A stretch of DNA of 17,145 nt from an uncultured Prevotella sp. (GCA_934120735.1 CAKOVA010000039.1:1-17145); one strand, 5' to 3'. Shown: positions 7,989 through 16,561, numbered from the stretch's first letter. Translations and numbers: made by a program. The notes: generated by a model from the letters alone, not told the origin.

Positions 7989-7996
7989 CAAATATA
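7989..7996 (-). promoter_or_regulatory. Probable -7 element of the mscL promoter
   Basis: On the minus strand this reads TATATTTG, a perfect -7 match. The nearest TTTG (8024-8021 on that strand) is 24 nt upstream, longer than the usual 19-21. The leader would be about 125 nt. The element lies only 12 bp from the divergent GAPDH -7 element. Confidence 0.45.
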
Positions 7997-8008
7997 GAAA
8001 ATAAATTG

Positions 8009-8016
8009 TAACTTTG
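8009..8016 (+). promoter_or_regulatory. Probable -7 element of the GAPDH promoter
   Basis: TAACTTTG matches the -7 consensus and is identical to the elements before the kinase operon, the glycogen operon and guaA. No TTTG stands at the proper distance upstream. Transcription from about 8022 would give a leader of about 134 nt containing a weak hairpin (ATGACA/TGTCAT, 8069-8093) and ending in an A/T-rich run before the ATG. Confidence 0.5.
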
Positions 8017-8143
8017 CATACAAATAAAGGATAATTGTTACTTGACGTTCGTTTTTTTTCGTTGTTTCATGACACGATGAGAGATTCTGTCATCAGGATG
8101 GCAATCATTTCTATGATATATATTTTAACCCTTTAATAAATAA

Positions 8144-9175
<1,032 letters not shown>

Positions 9176-9201
9176 TCAAAATTAGTTGTTTAACGATAAA
9201 T

Positions 9202-9235
9202 AAGCCGTTCGAGATAGCTCGAACGGCTTTTTTTT
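9202..9235 (+). terminator. Strong rho-independent terminator after GAPDH
   Basis: AAGCCGTTCGAG (9202-9213), loop ATAG, CTCGAACGGCTT (9218-9229) form a perfect GC-rich 12-bp stem. It runs directly into an uninterrupted T-tract to 9235. It begins 27 bp after the GAPDH stop. Confidence 0.92.
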
Positions 9236-9237
9236 AG

Positions 9238-9245
9238 TATATTTG
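9238..9245 (+). promoter_or_regulatory. Probable -7 element for miaA, abutting the GAPDH terminator
   Basis: TATATTTG, a perfect -7 match, begins 3 nt after the terminator T-tract. Any -33 contact would fall inside the terminator hairpin, and no TTTG is present there. Transcription would start near 9251, so the miaA mRNA would have almost no leader. GAPDH readthrough is an alternative source of transcript. Confidence 0.45.
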
Positions 9246-9255
9246 TCGCGTGAAG

Positions 9256-10170
9256 ATGTTAACAATCTTAGGTCCAACGGCCAGTGGGAAAACAGCATTT
9301 GCAGCCCATCTTGCAGCCGATATCGGTGCTGAAATCATTAGCGCCGACAGCCGACAGGTGTATCGAGGGATGGATATCGGTACGGGCAAAGACCTCTCTG
9401 ACTACGTCGTTCACAAGCAAATTCCCTATCATTTGATTGACATTGTTGATGCTGGAGAAAAGTACAATCTGTTTCGATATCAGCAAGATTTTCATGCAGC
9501 CTACGAGGATATTGTTTCCAGAGGCATCATTCCCATCCTTTGTGGCGGTACCGGTCTGTACATAGAAGCCGTGTTGAAAGGCTATGCGCTGTCGCCCGTG
9601 CCCCAGAATGAGCAGTTGAGACAGCAGCTAAGCGACAAGTCTTTGGCCGAGTTGACTGACATCCTGGTTGATTTGAAGCAGAAAAACCATTCGGTGATGC
9701 ACAATCAATCTGACGTGGATACAGCACAGCGCGCCATCAGGGCCATTGAGATTGAAACCCATCTATTGCAGCATCCCATGCCCCAACGCGCACTGCCACC
9801 CATTGACGCATGCATCATAGGACTGCGCATTGACAGGGATGAACGCCGGAAAAAGATTACCGACAGACTGAAGCACCGATTGGAAAATGGCATGATCGAG
9901 GAGATTCAAGGGCTGTTGGCTTCAGGTATACCGCCCGAAAATCTAATCTATTACGGATTGGAATATAAGTATGTGACCGAATATGTCATTGGAAAAACTA
10001 CCTACAACGAGATGTTTCAGCAACTTGAAATTGCCATTCACCAGTTTGCCAAGCGACAAATGACTTGGTTCAGAGGGATGGAACGGCGAGGCTTCGTCAT
10101 CCATTGGATTGACGCAACGCTGCCCATGGAAGAAAAAATAACAAGAACGAAAGAGATATATGGCTATTGA
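9256..10170 (+). CDS. miaA: tRNA dimethylallyltransferase (MiaA type)
   Basis: Transfers a dimethylallyl group to N6 of adenosine 37 in tRNAs reading codons that start with U, stabilising decoding. With the ATG at 9256 it has 304 residues. The P-loop is ILGPTASGKT (4-13). The substrate-binding motif is SADSRQVYRGMDIGTG (29-44) with Asp31, Ser32 and Gln34. GGTGLYI (97-103) and the later LIYYGLEYKY are also family motifs. The segment after the second motif, IGTGKDL, differs from the common IGTAKPT. Bacteroides genomes carry two MiaA paralogs and this may be the second (MiaA2) type, which I cannot confirm. GTG at 9250 is an alternative start two codons upstream, but lies at or before the predicted transcription start. 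It overlaps the next gene by 11 bp, so the two are probably translationally coupled. Confidence 0.9.
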   Translation: MLTILGPTASGKTAFAAHLAADIGAEIISADSRQVYRGMDIGTGKDLSDYVVHKQIPYHLIDIVDAGEKYNLFRYQQDFHAAYEDIVSRGIIPILCGGTGLYIEAVLKGYALSPVPQNEQLRQQLSDKSLAELTDILVDLKQKNHSVMHNQSDVDTAQRAIRAIEIETHLLQHPMPQRALPPIDACIIGLRIDRDERRKKITDRLKHRLENGMIEEIQGLLASGIPPENLIYYGLEYKYVTEYVIGKTTYNEMFQQLEIAIHQFAKRQMTWFRGMERRGFVIHWIDATLPMEEKITRTKEIYGY

Positions 10171-11095
10171 CAACAAACGGTGGGGGATTGTTTACTGCCC
10201 CAAGAGCAACGCTTTAAGACCACAAAAATATTGGGAGCGCATCGAAAGAAGCCTCCAGGCGAATGGTGTGGAGTACGACTATGTGCAAAGCGAGAATTCC
10301 GCAAGCGTGAGTCGCTTGGTCAAGATGTTCATCAATTCGGGGTACAAGACGATTGTCATCGTTGGCGGTGACTCGGCGCTCAATGACACCATCAACTGCA
10401 TGATGCAGACTGATTCGCAGCTGCGTAATGAGATTTCTTTAGGACTTATCCCCAATGGACTGATGAACGACTTTGCCCATTTCTGGAACATGCGGGAAGG
10501 CGAGGAAGAGCGTATCATCAAAGCGCTGAAAAAACGCCGTGTCAAGAAACTGGATTTGGGTTGCATGCGGTACACCAACAAAGACGGTGAGGTGTGCAGG
10601 CGCTATTTCTTGAATTGTGTGAACATAGGCTTCATCGCAGCTATCATGAACCTGCGCCGCAAAACGCGCCGCTTATTTGGGTCGCGAACCCTGTCGTTCT
10701 TTTTTTCTTTCGCCTTGTTAATATTCCAACGACTGGATTATAAAATGCATCTCAAGATTAATACTGATGTCATCAAGCGCAAGGTAATGACGGTGTGCGT
10801 GGGCAACTCGCTGGGGTATGGCCAAACGCCTAATGCCGTTCCCTACAATGGCCAGTTGGATGTTTCTTTGGTCTATCATCCCGAAATGACCCAGCTTTTC
10901 GAAGGTATCTATTTGTTTTTGCGGGGTAAGTTCCTCAATCACAAGAGCGTACACCCTTATCGTACTAAAAAGGTTGAAGTGTTTACGGCTGAACATGCCA
11001 TGGTGGGTATTGATGGTCGACTGATGAAGACACCAGTTGGAAAATTCACATTGTCGATAGAACCCGAAGTCATCAATTTCTTGTTGCCCGACTAA
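10160..11095 (+). CDS. Diacylglycerol/lipid kinase-fold protein with altered motifs
   Basis: A 311-residue protein with the layout of the DAGK-catalytic (YegS/DgkB/sphingosine kinase-like) family: an N-terminal nucleotide-binding domain and a C-terminal beta-sandwich. The fold is visible in TIVIVGGDSALNDTIN (64-79), GLIPNGLMNDFAHFW (95-109), FLNCVNIGFIA (150-160), the NSLGYGQTPNAVPYNGQLD segment (216-234) and IDGRLM (284-289). Active members carry GGDGT, PxGTxND and a DGE whose Glu is catalytic. Here these read GGDSA, PNGLMND and DGR. The protein may be a divergent Bacteroidetes subgroup with different chemistry, or a non-catalytic relative. No transmembrane helix is evident, though 178-190 is hydrophobic. 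It overlaps miaA by 11 bp and is probably cotranscribed. Confidence 0.8.
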   Translation: MAIDNKRWGIVYCPKSNALRPQKYWERIERSLQANGVEYDYVQSENSASVSRLVKMFINSGYKTIVIVGGDSALNDTINCMMQTDSQLRNEISLGLIPNGLMNDFAHFWNMREGEEERIIKALKKRRVKKLDLGCMRYTNKDGEVCRRYFLNCVNIGFIAAIMNLRRKTRRLFGSRTLSFFFSFALLIFQRLDYKMHLKINTDVIKRKVMTVCVGNSLGYGQTPNAVPYNGQLDVSLVYHPEMTQLFEGIYLFLRGKFLNHKSVHPYRTKKVEVFTAEHAMVGIDGRLMKTPVGKFTLSIEPEVINFLLPD

Positions 11096-11147
11096 TCTTT
11101 TCTCTTCTTTTTTCTGTTGCGTCCCAAGTCCTATGCGTTTCGGTTCT

Positions 11148-11235
11148 AAACTCATTGAGTTTGACAGGTAAACCCATTGACTTTGGGCATCAAACCCATT
11201 GAGTTTGGTAGGTAATCCCATTGACTTTGGTCTAC
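11148..11235. repeat. Four 22-bp tandem repeats in an intergenic region
   Basis: Four contiguous units start at 11148, 11170, 11192 and 11214, each exactly 22 bp. All share a core close to CCATTGASTTTGG. Units 1 and 3 have G at the S position and end in AGGT, while units 2 and 4 have C there. The array can therefore also be read as two 44-bp units. The first unit begins with a perfect palindrome, AAACTCATTGAGTTT (11148-11162). A period of 22 is not a multiple of three, so it is not a coding repeat. It begins 52 bp after the lipid kinase-like gene. The remainder of the 467-bp gap 11096-11562 holds a pyrimidine-rich run just after that stop codon, a weak 6-bp hairpin (11335-11350) and the promoter described separately. 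Confidence 0.85.
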
Positions 11236-11448
11236 ACCTAAGTTCGCTTGCTTGATATTAAGTTGAGATTGCTGATTTCAAGCACTTTCACCATGGAGTG
11301 TGACGATGCGAGTTTAGTGGAAAATCTTTGTCATGACTGACTTTTCAGTCGAGTTTAGCAATTGATGCTGATAGAATGTGCAGAAAACCACATTTGTAGG
11401 TCATCCCAGAGCGAAAATAATGGATTTTACAAATAAAATTCAGTTTTA

Positions 11449-11480
11449 TTTTGCTTGAAGTTGAAAAATGACTAACTTTG
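11449..11480 (+). promoter_or_regulatory. Promoter of the glycogen operon
   Basis: TTTTG (11449-11453), 19 nt, then TAACTTTG (11473-11480) is a full Bacteroidetes-type promoter. The predicted start near 11487 leaves a leader of about 75 nt before the debranching enzyme ATG. Confidence 0.8.
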
Positions 11481-11562
11481 AATGCGCTGTCAAACACACG
11501 ATCATGTTGTTTGCTCGTGACGTTAAATCTATAACTGACCAAAATTTTACCATTATAGGCCT

Positions 11563-13506
11563 ATGAGCTATCTTAAATTTGAGCGGGCTTTCATGACCAA
11601 TTTGGAGGAATCTCTTCAGAGAGAATTGCTGCGTACCAATCGGTCGGGAGCCTATTCCTGTTCTACCATTGTGGATTGTAACACCCGCAAGTATCACGGC
11701 TTGTTGGTTGTTCCCATTCCCGAACTAGACGATGACAATCATGTGTTGTTGTCGTCACTGGATGTAACGGTCATCCAGCATGGTGCAGCGTTCAACCTTG
11801 GGTTGCACAAATACCAGGGCAATCATTTCAATCCCAACGGGCACAAATATATTCGTGAGTTCAATTGCGACAAGGTTCCTACTACCATCTATCGGGTAGG
11901 TGGAGTGTTGTTGAAGAAAGAGGTGGTCTTCCAGCACTACGAAGACAGAATCTTGATATGCTATACGCTGTTAGACGCACACTCTGAGACCACCTTGCGT
12001 TTCAAACCTTTCTTGGCATTCCGAAGTGTTCGTCAATTTACGCACGAAAACTCTACGGCTAGCAGAGATTATGCCCCGGTGGATAAGGGTATTAAGACGT
12101 GTATGTACGCTGGATATCCTGATTTGTTCATGCAATTTTCCAAAGATAATGAATTTGTATTCCAGCCCGATTGGTATCGTGGGTTGGAGTATCCCAAAGA
12201 ACGTGAGCGTGGCTATGCGTCCAATGAAGATCTCTATGTGCCCGGATATTTCGAATTGAACATCCAAAAAGGCGAGCGCGTGGTGTTCGCAGCATCTACC
12301 TCTTCCTGTGATCCGAAAGAGCTGCAACAACTCTTCGGCGAAGAAGTAGAGTCGCGTAGTCCGCGCGACAATTTCTTCCACTGTCTGGTCAACGCTGCTC
12401 ACCAGTTCCACAATCGCACATCTGAAGACGAAAGGTATATCCTGGCTGGTTATCCCTGGTTTAAATGTCGGGCGCGTGACACGTTCGTTGCACTGCCTGG
12501 GTTGACCCTGTCTATCGAGGAACAAGACTATTTTGAGCTGGTGATGGCAACGGCCATGACGGGCCTGAATGAGTTCATGGAGGGAAGGCCGTTGACCGTA
12601 AAAATATACGAAATAGAGCAACCCGACGTGTTATTGTGGGCAGTATGGGCCATTCAACAATACGGTAAGGAGGCTGGGATGGAAAAATGCATCAGTAAAT
12701 ATTATGACTTTTTGCTGAAAATGGTCGGTTTCATCGAGGCCGGTCGGCATCCTAATCTCACCCTCGAAGCCAATGGACTGATCAAAACGAATGGCAGGGA
12801 TAAGCCAGTGACATGGATGAACTCTATAGCGAATGGTCGCCCAGTCGTTCCTCGTTCGGGGTACATCGTTGAGTTTAATGCGCTATGGTACAATGCGCTG
12901 AAGTATGTAGCAGCCCTGGCGGAAGAAAGCGGTGACCTAAAAACCGTAGATCATTATGAAGCTTTGGCGATAAAATGCCAGGAATCGTTTGTGAATACTT
13001 TCTATAACGAACATGGTTATCTGTTTGATTATGTGGATGATGGGCGCCCCGATTGGAGCGTTCGACCCAATATGATATTCCCTGTTGCCTTTGATTATTC
13101 ACCACTGACACAAGAGCAGAAGAAAAATGTGTTGGATGTTTGTACCCGAGAATTGCTGACGCCTAAGGGATTGCGTTCGTTGTCACCCAAAAGCAATGGC
13201 TACAACCCCATGTACGTGGGGCCTCAGACGCAGCGCGATCACGCTTATCATCAGGGAACGGCGTGGCCTTGGCTGGGTGGTTTCTACATGGAAGCGTGTC
13301 TGAAATTGTACAAACGAACGCGATTGAGTTTCATTGAGCGTCAGATGGTGGGCTATGAGGACGAGATGATTCACCACTGCTTGGGTACGATTCCCGAGTT
13401 GTTTGATGGTAATCCACCGTTCCATGGGCGTGGAGCCATCTCGTATGCCATGAACGTGGCAGAGGTGTTGCGCACGTTGGAGTTGTTAGAAAAGTATAAA
13501 TATTGA
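11563..13506 (+). CDS. Glycogen debranching enzyme (archaeal/bacterial type)
   Basis: A 647-residue cytosolic amylo-alpha-1,6-glucosidase-like enzyme, expected to remove alpha-1,6 branch residues from glycogen. The N-terminal beta-sandwich domain (about 1-260) opens with FMTNLEESLQRELLRTNRSG and NTRKYHGLLVV, standard for the GDE_N domain. The C-terminal (alpha/alpha)6 catalytic domain contains WFKCRARDTFVALPGLTLS (from Trp299), where relatives usually have WGRDT and this protein has RARDT. Further on are PNMIFPVAFDYSPL and YHQGTAWPWLGGFYMEA (from Tyr562). Length is normal. It is the first gene of a three-gene operon, followed after 16 bp by the GT4 enzyme and then the GH57 enzyme. That arrangement supports glycogen metabolism rather than import of external polysaccharide, since there is no signal peptide. 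Confidence 0.92.
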   Translation: MSYLKFERAFMTNLEESLQRELLRTNRSGAYSCSTIVDCNTRKYHGLLVVPIPELDDDNHVLLSSLDVTVIQHGAAFNLGLHKYQGNHFNPNGHKYIREFNCDKVPTTIYRVGGVLLKKEVVFQHYEDRILICYTLLDAHSETTLRFKPFLAFRSVRQFTHENSTASRDYAPVDKGIKTCMYAGYPDLFMQFSKDNEFVFQPDWYRGLEYPKERERGYASNEDLYVPGYFELNIQKGERVVFAASTSSCDPKELQQLFGEEVESRSPRDNFFHCLVNAAHQFHNRTSEDERYILAGYPWFKCRARDTFVALPGLTLSIEEQDYFELVMATAMTGLNEFMEGRPLTVKIYEIEQPDVLLWAVWAIQQYGKEAGMEKCISKYYDFLLKMVGFIEAGRHPNLTLEANGLIKTNGRDKPVTWMNSIANGRPVVPRSGYIVEFNALWYNALKYVAALAEESGDLKTVDHYEALAIKCQESFVNTFYNEHGYLFDYVDDGRPDWSVRPNMIFPVAFDYSPLTQEQKKNVLDVCTRELLTPKGLRSLSPKSNGYNPMYVGPQTQRDHAYHQGTAWPWLGGFYMEACLKLYKRTRLSFIERQMVGYEDEMIHHCLGTIPELFDGNPPFHGRGAISYAMNVAEVLRTLELLEKYKY

Positions 13507-13514
13507 AAAGGAGG
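13507..13514 (+). promoter_or_regulatory. Strong Shine-Dalgarno for the GT4 gene
   Basis: AAAGGAGG lies directly after the debranching enzyme stop codon and 8 nt before the GT4 ATG. It is a near-perfect anti-SD complement, which stands out because most genes here have only A-rich leaders. It fixes the start at 13523. Confidence 0.75.
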
Positions 13515-13522
13515 ACGAACAA

Positions 13523-14791
13523 ATGAAGGTATTGATGTTTGGATGGGAGTATCCTCCTCATATTCTGGGTGGACTGGGTACGGCCAGTTTTGGTATCACT
13601 GAAGGACTGAAAGCTCAGGGCGACATGGATATTACCTTTTGTCTGCCAAAGCCATGGGGTGACGAAGATCAGTCGAACGCCCATGTGGTTGCCATGAACA
13701 ACGTGCCCATTGCCTGGCGTGACGTGGATGCTGACTATGTGAAAAGTAGAATAGGAAACATCACTGACTACCAGGAGTATTATCGATTCAGAGATCACAT
13801 TTATGCTGATTTCAATTACATGAATGTTAACGACTTGGGATGTTTGGAATTTTCAGGTCGTTATCCCGACAATCTGCATGAAGAAATTAATAACTATTCT
13901 ATCGTGGCTGGCGTGGTTGCCCGTTCACTTGACTTTGATATTATCCATGCACACGACTGGCTGACCTATCCTGCCGGCATCCATGCGAAGCAAGTGAGTG
14001 GAAAACCACTATGCATTCATGTGCATGCAACCGACTTTGACCGTAGTCGGGGCAAGGTGAATCCAACCGTTTATAGCATGGAGAAAAACGGAATGGACAA
14101 TGCCGACTGTATCATGTGTGTGAGTGAGCTGACTCGGCAAACGGTCATTAATCAGTATCATCAAGATCCCCGAAAGTGCTTTACGGTACACAATGCTGTT
14201 TATCCACTGCGGCAAGAATTGCAAGATATCCCTCGTGCTGACCACCGGGGGAAAGAGAAAGTTGTCACTTTCCTGGGACGTTTGACCATGCAGAAGGGTC
14301 CTGAATACTTTGTGGAGGCTGCTAATATGGTGCTTCATCGCACACACAATGTACGTTTTTGCATGGCAGGGTCGGGCGATATGATGGACCAGATGATTTA
14401 TCTGGCGGCTCAGCGAGGTATTGCACATCGCTTTCATTTTCCCGGATTCTTACGTGGAAAACAGGTGTACGAGTGTTTGAAGGCTTCTGACGTGTATGTC
14501 ATGCCGTCTGTGAGCGAGCCGTTTGGCATCTCACCATTAGAGGCTATGCAATGTGGCACACCCTCCATCATTTCCAGACAGAGCGGATGTGCCGAAATTC
14601 TGACCAACTGTATCAAAGTTGACTATTGGGACATCCATGCCCTGGCGGATGCCATCTACTCCATCTGTCACAATGAAAGTCTGTTCACCTACCTGCAAAC
14701 AGAGGGAAAGAAAGAGGTGGATCAGATTACATGGGAAAAGGTTGGCGTGTGGATTAGAGAGCTTTACGAGCGTACAATGGGCTGGCGTTAA
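13523..14791 (+). CDS. GT4-type glycosyltransferase, probable glycogen synthase
   Basis: A 422-residue GT-B fold enzyme, probably extending alpha-1,4-glucan chains from a nucleotide-glucose donor. The N-terminal domain begins MKVLMFGWEYPPHILGGLGT, the synthase-like acceptor/donor loop, and contains HAHDWLTYPAGI (142-153). The C-terminal domain carries LGRLTMQKGPEYF (251-263), with Arg253 and Lys258 as expected phosphate contacts. It also has the E-x7-E donor motif EPFGISPLE (Glu332, Glu340), then AMQCGTPSII. No signal peptide is present. The place between a debranching enzyme and a GH57 enzyme is the main reason to favour glycogen synthesis. By motif alone other GT4 sugar transferases remain possible, and donor specificity (UDP- or ADP-glucose) is not readable. 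A strong Shine-Dalgarno precedes it. Confidence 0.88.
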   Translation: MKVLMFGWEYPPHILGGLGTASFGITEGLKAQGDMDITFCLPKPWGDEDQSNAHVVAMNNVPIAWRDVDADYVKSRIGNITDYQEYYRFRDHIYADFNYMNVNDLGCLEFSGRYPDNLHEEINNYSIVAGVVARSLDFDIIHAHDWLTYPAGIHAKQVSGKPLCIHVHATDFDRSRGKVNPTVYSMEKNGMDNADCIMCVSELTRQTVINQYHQDPRKCFTVHNAVYPLRQELQDIPRADHRGKEKVVTFLGRLTMQKGPEYFVEAANMVLHRTHNVRFCMAGSGDMMDQMIYLAAQRGIAHRFHFPGFLRGKQVYECLKASDVYVMPSVSEPFGISPLEAMQCGTPSIISRQSGCAEILTNCIKVDYWDIHALADAIYSICHNESLFTYLQTEGKKEVDQITWEKVGVWIRELYERTMGWR

Positions 14792-14835
14792 GTGTGATAG
14801 ATATGTGTGAAATAACGAAAAACCTATAAATAACA

Positions 14836-16248
14836 ATGAAAACAATTTGTCTATATTTCGAAATACATCAGATTAGGCATCTGAAGCGTTATCGCTTTTT
14901 TGACATTGGTACCGACCATTATTATTATGATGACTATGAGAATGAGCGGTCTATGACAGAGATTGCCAATCAATCGTACATGCCAGCCCTCAACACCCTG
15001 TTGGACATGATTAAGACGCACAATGGATATTTCAAGGTAGCCTTTTCTCTTTCAGGCGTGGCAATAGAGCAAATGGAGATTCATGCGCCGCAAGTGCTTG
15101 AAAAATTGCAAGAACTCAATGAGACAAAATGCGTGGAGTTCTTGGCCGAACCCTATTCGCATGGTCTGTCATCGCTGATTAATGAGGAATGTTTTGCAGC
15201 AGAGGTGAAGCGCCAATGCCAGAAGATGGAAGAGTATTTTGGCCAAAAACCGCGCGTACTACGCAACTCGTCATTGATTTACAGTGATGACATCGGACTG
15301 CAAGTGGCACAGATGGGGTTTGATGGGATGCTGACAGAGGGCGCCAAACAGGTGCTGGGATGGAAATCGCCTCATTATGTTTATCATTGTACGTTGGCGT
15401 CAAAGCTGAAACTTTTGCTGCGTGATGTGGAGTTGAGTGACGACATCTCACTGCGTTTCAGCAACCGTTCATGGGAAGGTTATCCTTTGTTTGCCGACAA
15501 TTACATCAACAGAATAGCCTCTCTTCCTGATAAAGAGCAGGTAATCAACATCTTCATGAATCTGTCTGCCATAGGGATGTCGCAGCCCTTGGACAGCAAC
15601 ATACTTGAATTCTTGAAGGCATTGCCGTTTTGTGCGAAGCATAAAGACATCGTGTTTTCTACTCCTTATGAGATATGTTCAAAGACTCAGAGCGTTGGTG
15701 CCTTGGATGTTCCAGATACAATTAGCTGGAATGATGAAGAGAGGGATGTGAGTGCTTGGCTTGGAAACCCCATGCAGCGAGAGGCATTCAACAAGCTTTA
15801 CAGTGTTGCTGATCGTGTGAGAATCGCCAATGATCCGCGAATCAATCAGGATTGGGACTACTTGCAAGCCAGCAACAACTTCAGGTTCATGACCACTAAG
15901 TCGTCAGGTGTGGGATTGGATCGAGGCATTTACAGCAGTCCTTTCGATGCTTTTACCAATTATATGAACATCTTGGGCGACTTTATCAATCGGGTGAACA
16001 CGCTTTACCCTGAAGAAATCGATAATGAAGAGCTGAATTCTCTGTTGACAACCATCAAGAATCAAGGCGAAGAAATAGAGATTAAGGAGAAAGAAATCCT
16101 GCGCCTACAGACAAAAATTGAAAAGATAGAGGCGGCCAGCGATAAGCTTAAGGCCAAGCTGGACGAAGATACTGACAAGATTCAAGCTAAGGTTTCGGAT
16201 AAAAAAGAAGCGTCAATCGCCGCCAAAGATGAAGATTTACAGGCGTGA
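14836..16248 (+). CDS. GH57 family glycoside hydrolase (alpha-amylase/branching-like)
   Basis: A 470-residue enzyme of glycoside hydrolase family 57, whose members are alpha-amylases, 4-alpha-glucanotransferases and glycogen branching enzymes. The first conserved region is CLYFEIHQIRHLKRY (5-19), where Ile replaces the usual Pro of HQP. The nucleophile region is VEFLAEPYSHGLSSL (100-114), with Glu105 the likely nucleophile. The next region, SLIYSDDIGLQVAQMGFDG (146-164), holds the candidate acid (Asp151 or Asp152). Residues 400-450 form a strongly charged coiled coil (EEIEIKEKEILRLQTKIEK), followed by a Lys/Glu/Ala tail. No signal peptide is seen, so it is cytosolic. As the third gene of the operon, 44 bp after the GT4 gene, it may supply the branching or glucan-transfer activity that the operon otherwise lacks. 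That role is inferred. Confidence 0.9.
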   Translation: MKTICLYFEIHQIRHLKRYRFFDIGTDHYYYDDYENERSMTEIANQSYMPALNTLLDMIKTHNGYFKVAFSLSGVAIEQMEIHAPQVLEKLQELNETKCVEFLAEPYSHGLSSLINEECFAAEVKRQCQKMEEYFGQKPRVLRNSSLIYSDDIGLQVAQMGFDGMLTEGAKQVLGWKSPHYVYHCTLASKLKLLLRDVELSDDISLRFSNRSWEGYPLFADNYINRIASLPDKEQVINIFMNLSAIGMSQPLDSNILEFLKALPFCAKHKDIVFSTPYEICSKTQSVGALDVPDTISWNDEERDVSAWLGNPMQREAFNKLYSVADRVRIANDPRINQDWDYLQASNNFRFMTTKSSGVGLDRGIYSSPFDAFTNYMNILGDFINRVNTLYPEEIDNEELNSLLTTIKNQGEEIEIKEKEILRLQTKIEKIEAASDKLKAKLDEDTDKIQAKVSDKKEASIAAKDEDLQA

Positions 16249-16291
16249 CTTGTCGTCGTTTTGTAGAGATTTAGTTGTGAGACAGCATATT

Positions 16292-16329
16292 AGTGGCATG
16301 CACTTCAAGGATTGTGCATGCCACTTTTT
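16292..16329 (+). terminator. Strong terminator of the glycogen operon
   Basis: AGTGGCATGCAC (16292-16303) and GTGCATGCCACT (16314-16325) form a perfect 12-bp stem with a 10-nt loop, directly followed by a T-tract to 16329. It lies 43 bp after the GH57 stop. The rest of the 313-bp gap 16249-16561 holds the guaA promoter and leader. Confidence 0.9.
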
Positions 16330-16413
16330 GGTGATAGGTCAGTAAGATCTTTATATGAGGTTTCAGCAATTGCGCCTAAAATTGTTTGCTCAACGACATT
16401 TTTTTCGCACCCC

Positions 16414-16444
16414 TTTGTTATTTGCTCGAAAACCTTTAACTTTG
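16414..16444 (+). promoter_or_regulatory. Promoter of guaA
   Basis: TTTG (16414-16417), 19 nt, then TAACTTTG (16437-16444) is a full Bacteroidetes-type promoter. The predicted start is near 16451, giving a leader of about 110 nt. No purine riboswitch consensus is recognisable in that leader. Confidence 0.8.
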
Positions 16445-16561
16445 TACCATAGAAGGACATGAAGATTAGAGTGGGGCATACTGTAATAATAAGCTAGCTC
16501 GTTCTTGTGCAGAATGTGTCGTTCTAGACATTACGAATCAGTATCCAGTAATATCATCAAT

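Noticed and set aside
11148..11235. CRISPR array
   Set aside because: Units are contiguous with no unique spacers and no cas genes are nearby, so it is a simple tandem repeat.
16451..16561. Purine riboswitch in the guaA leader
   Set aside because: I could not find the three-stem arrangement or conserved loop sequences of purine riboswitches. A covariance-model search would settle it.
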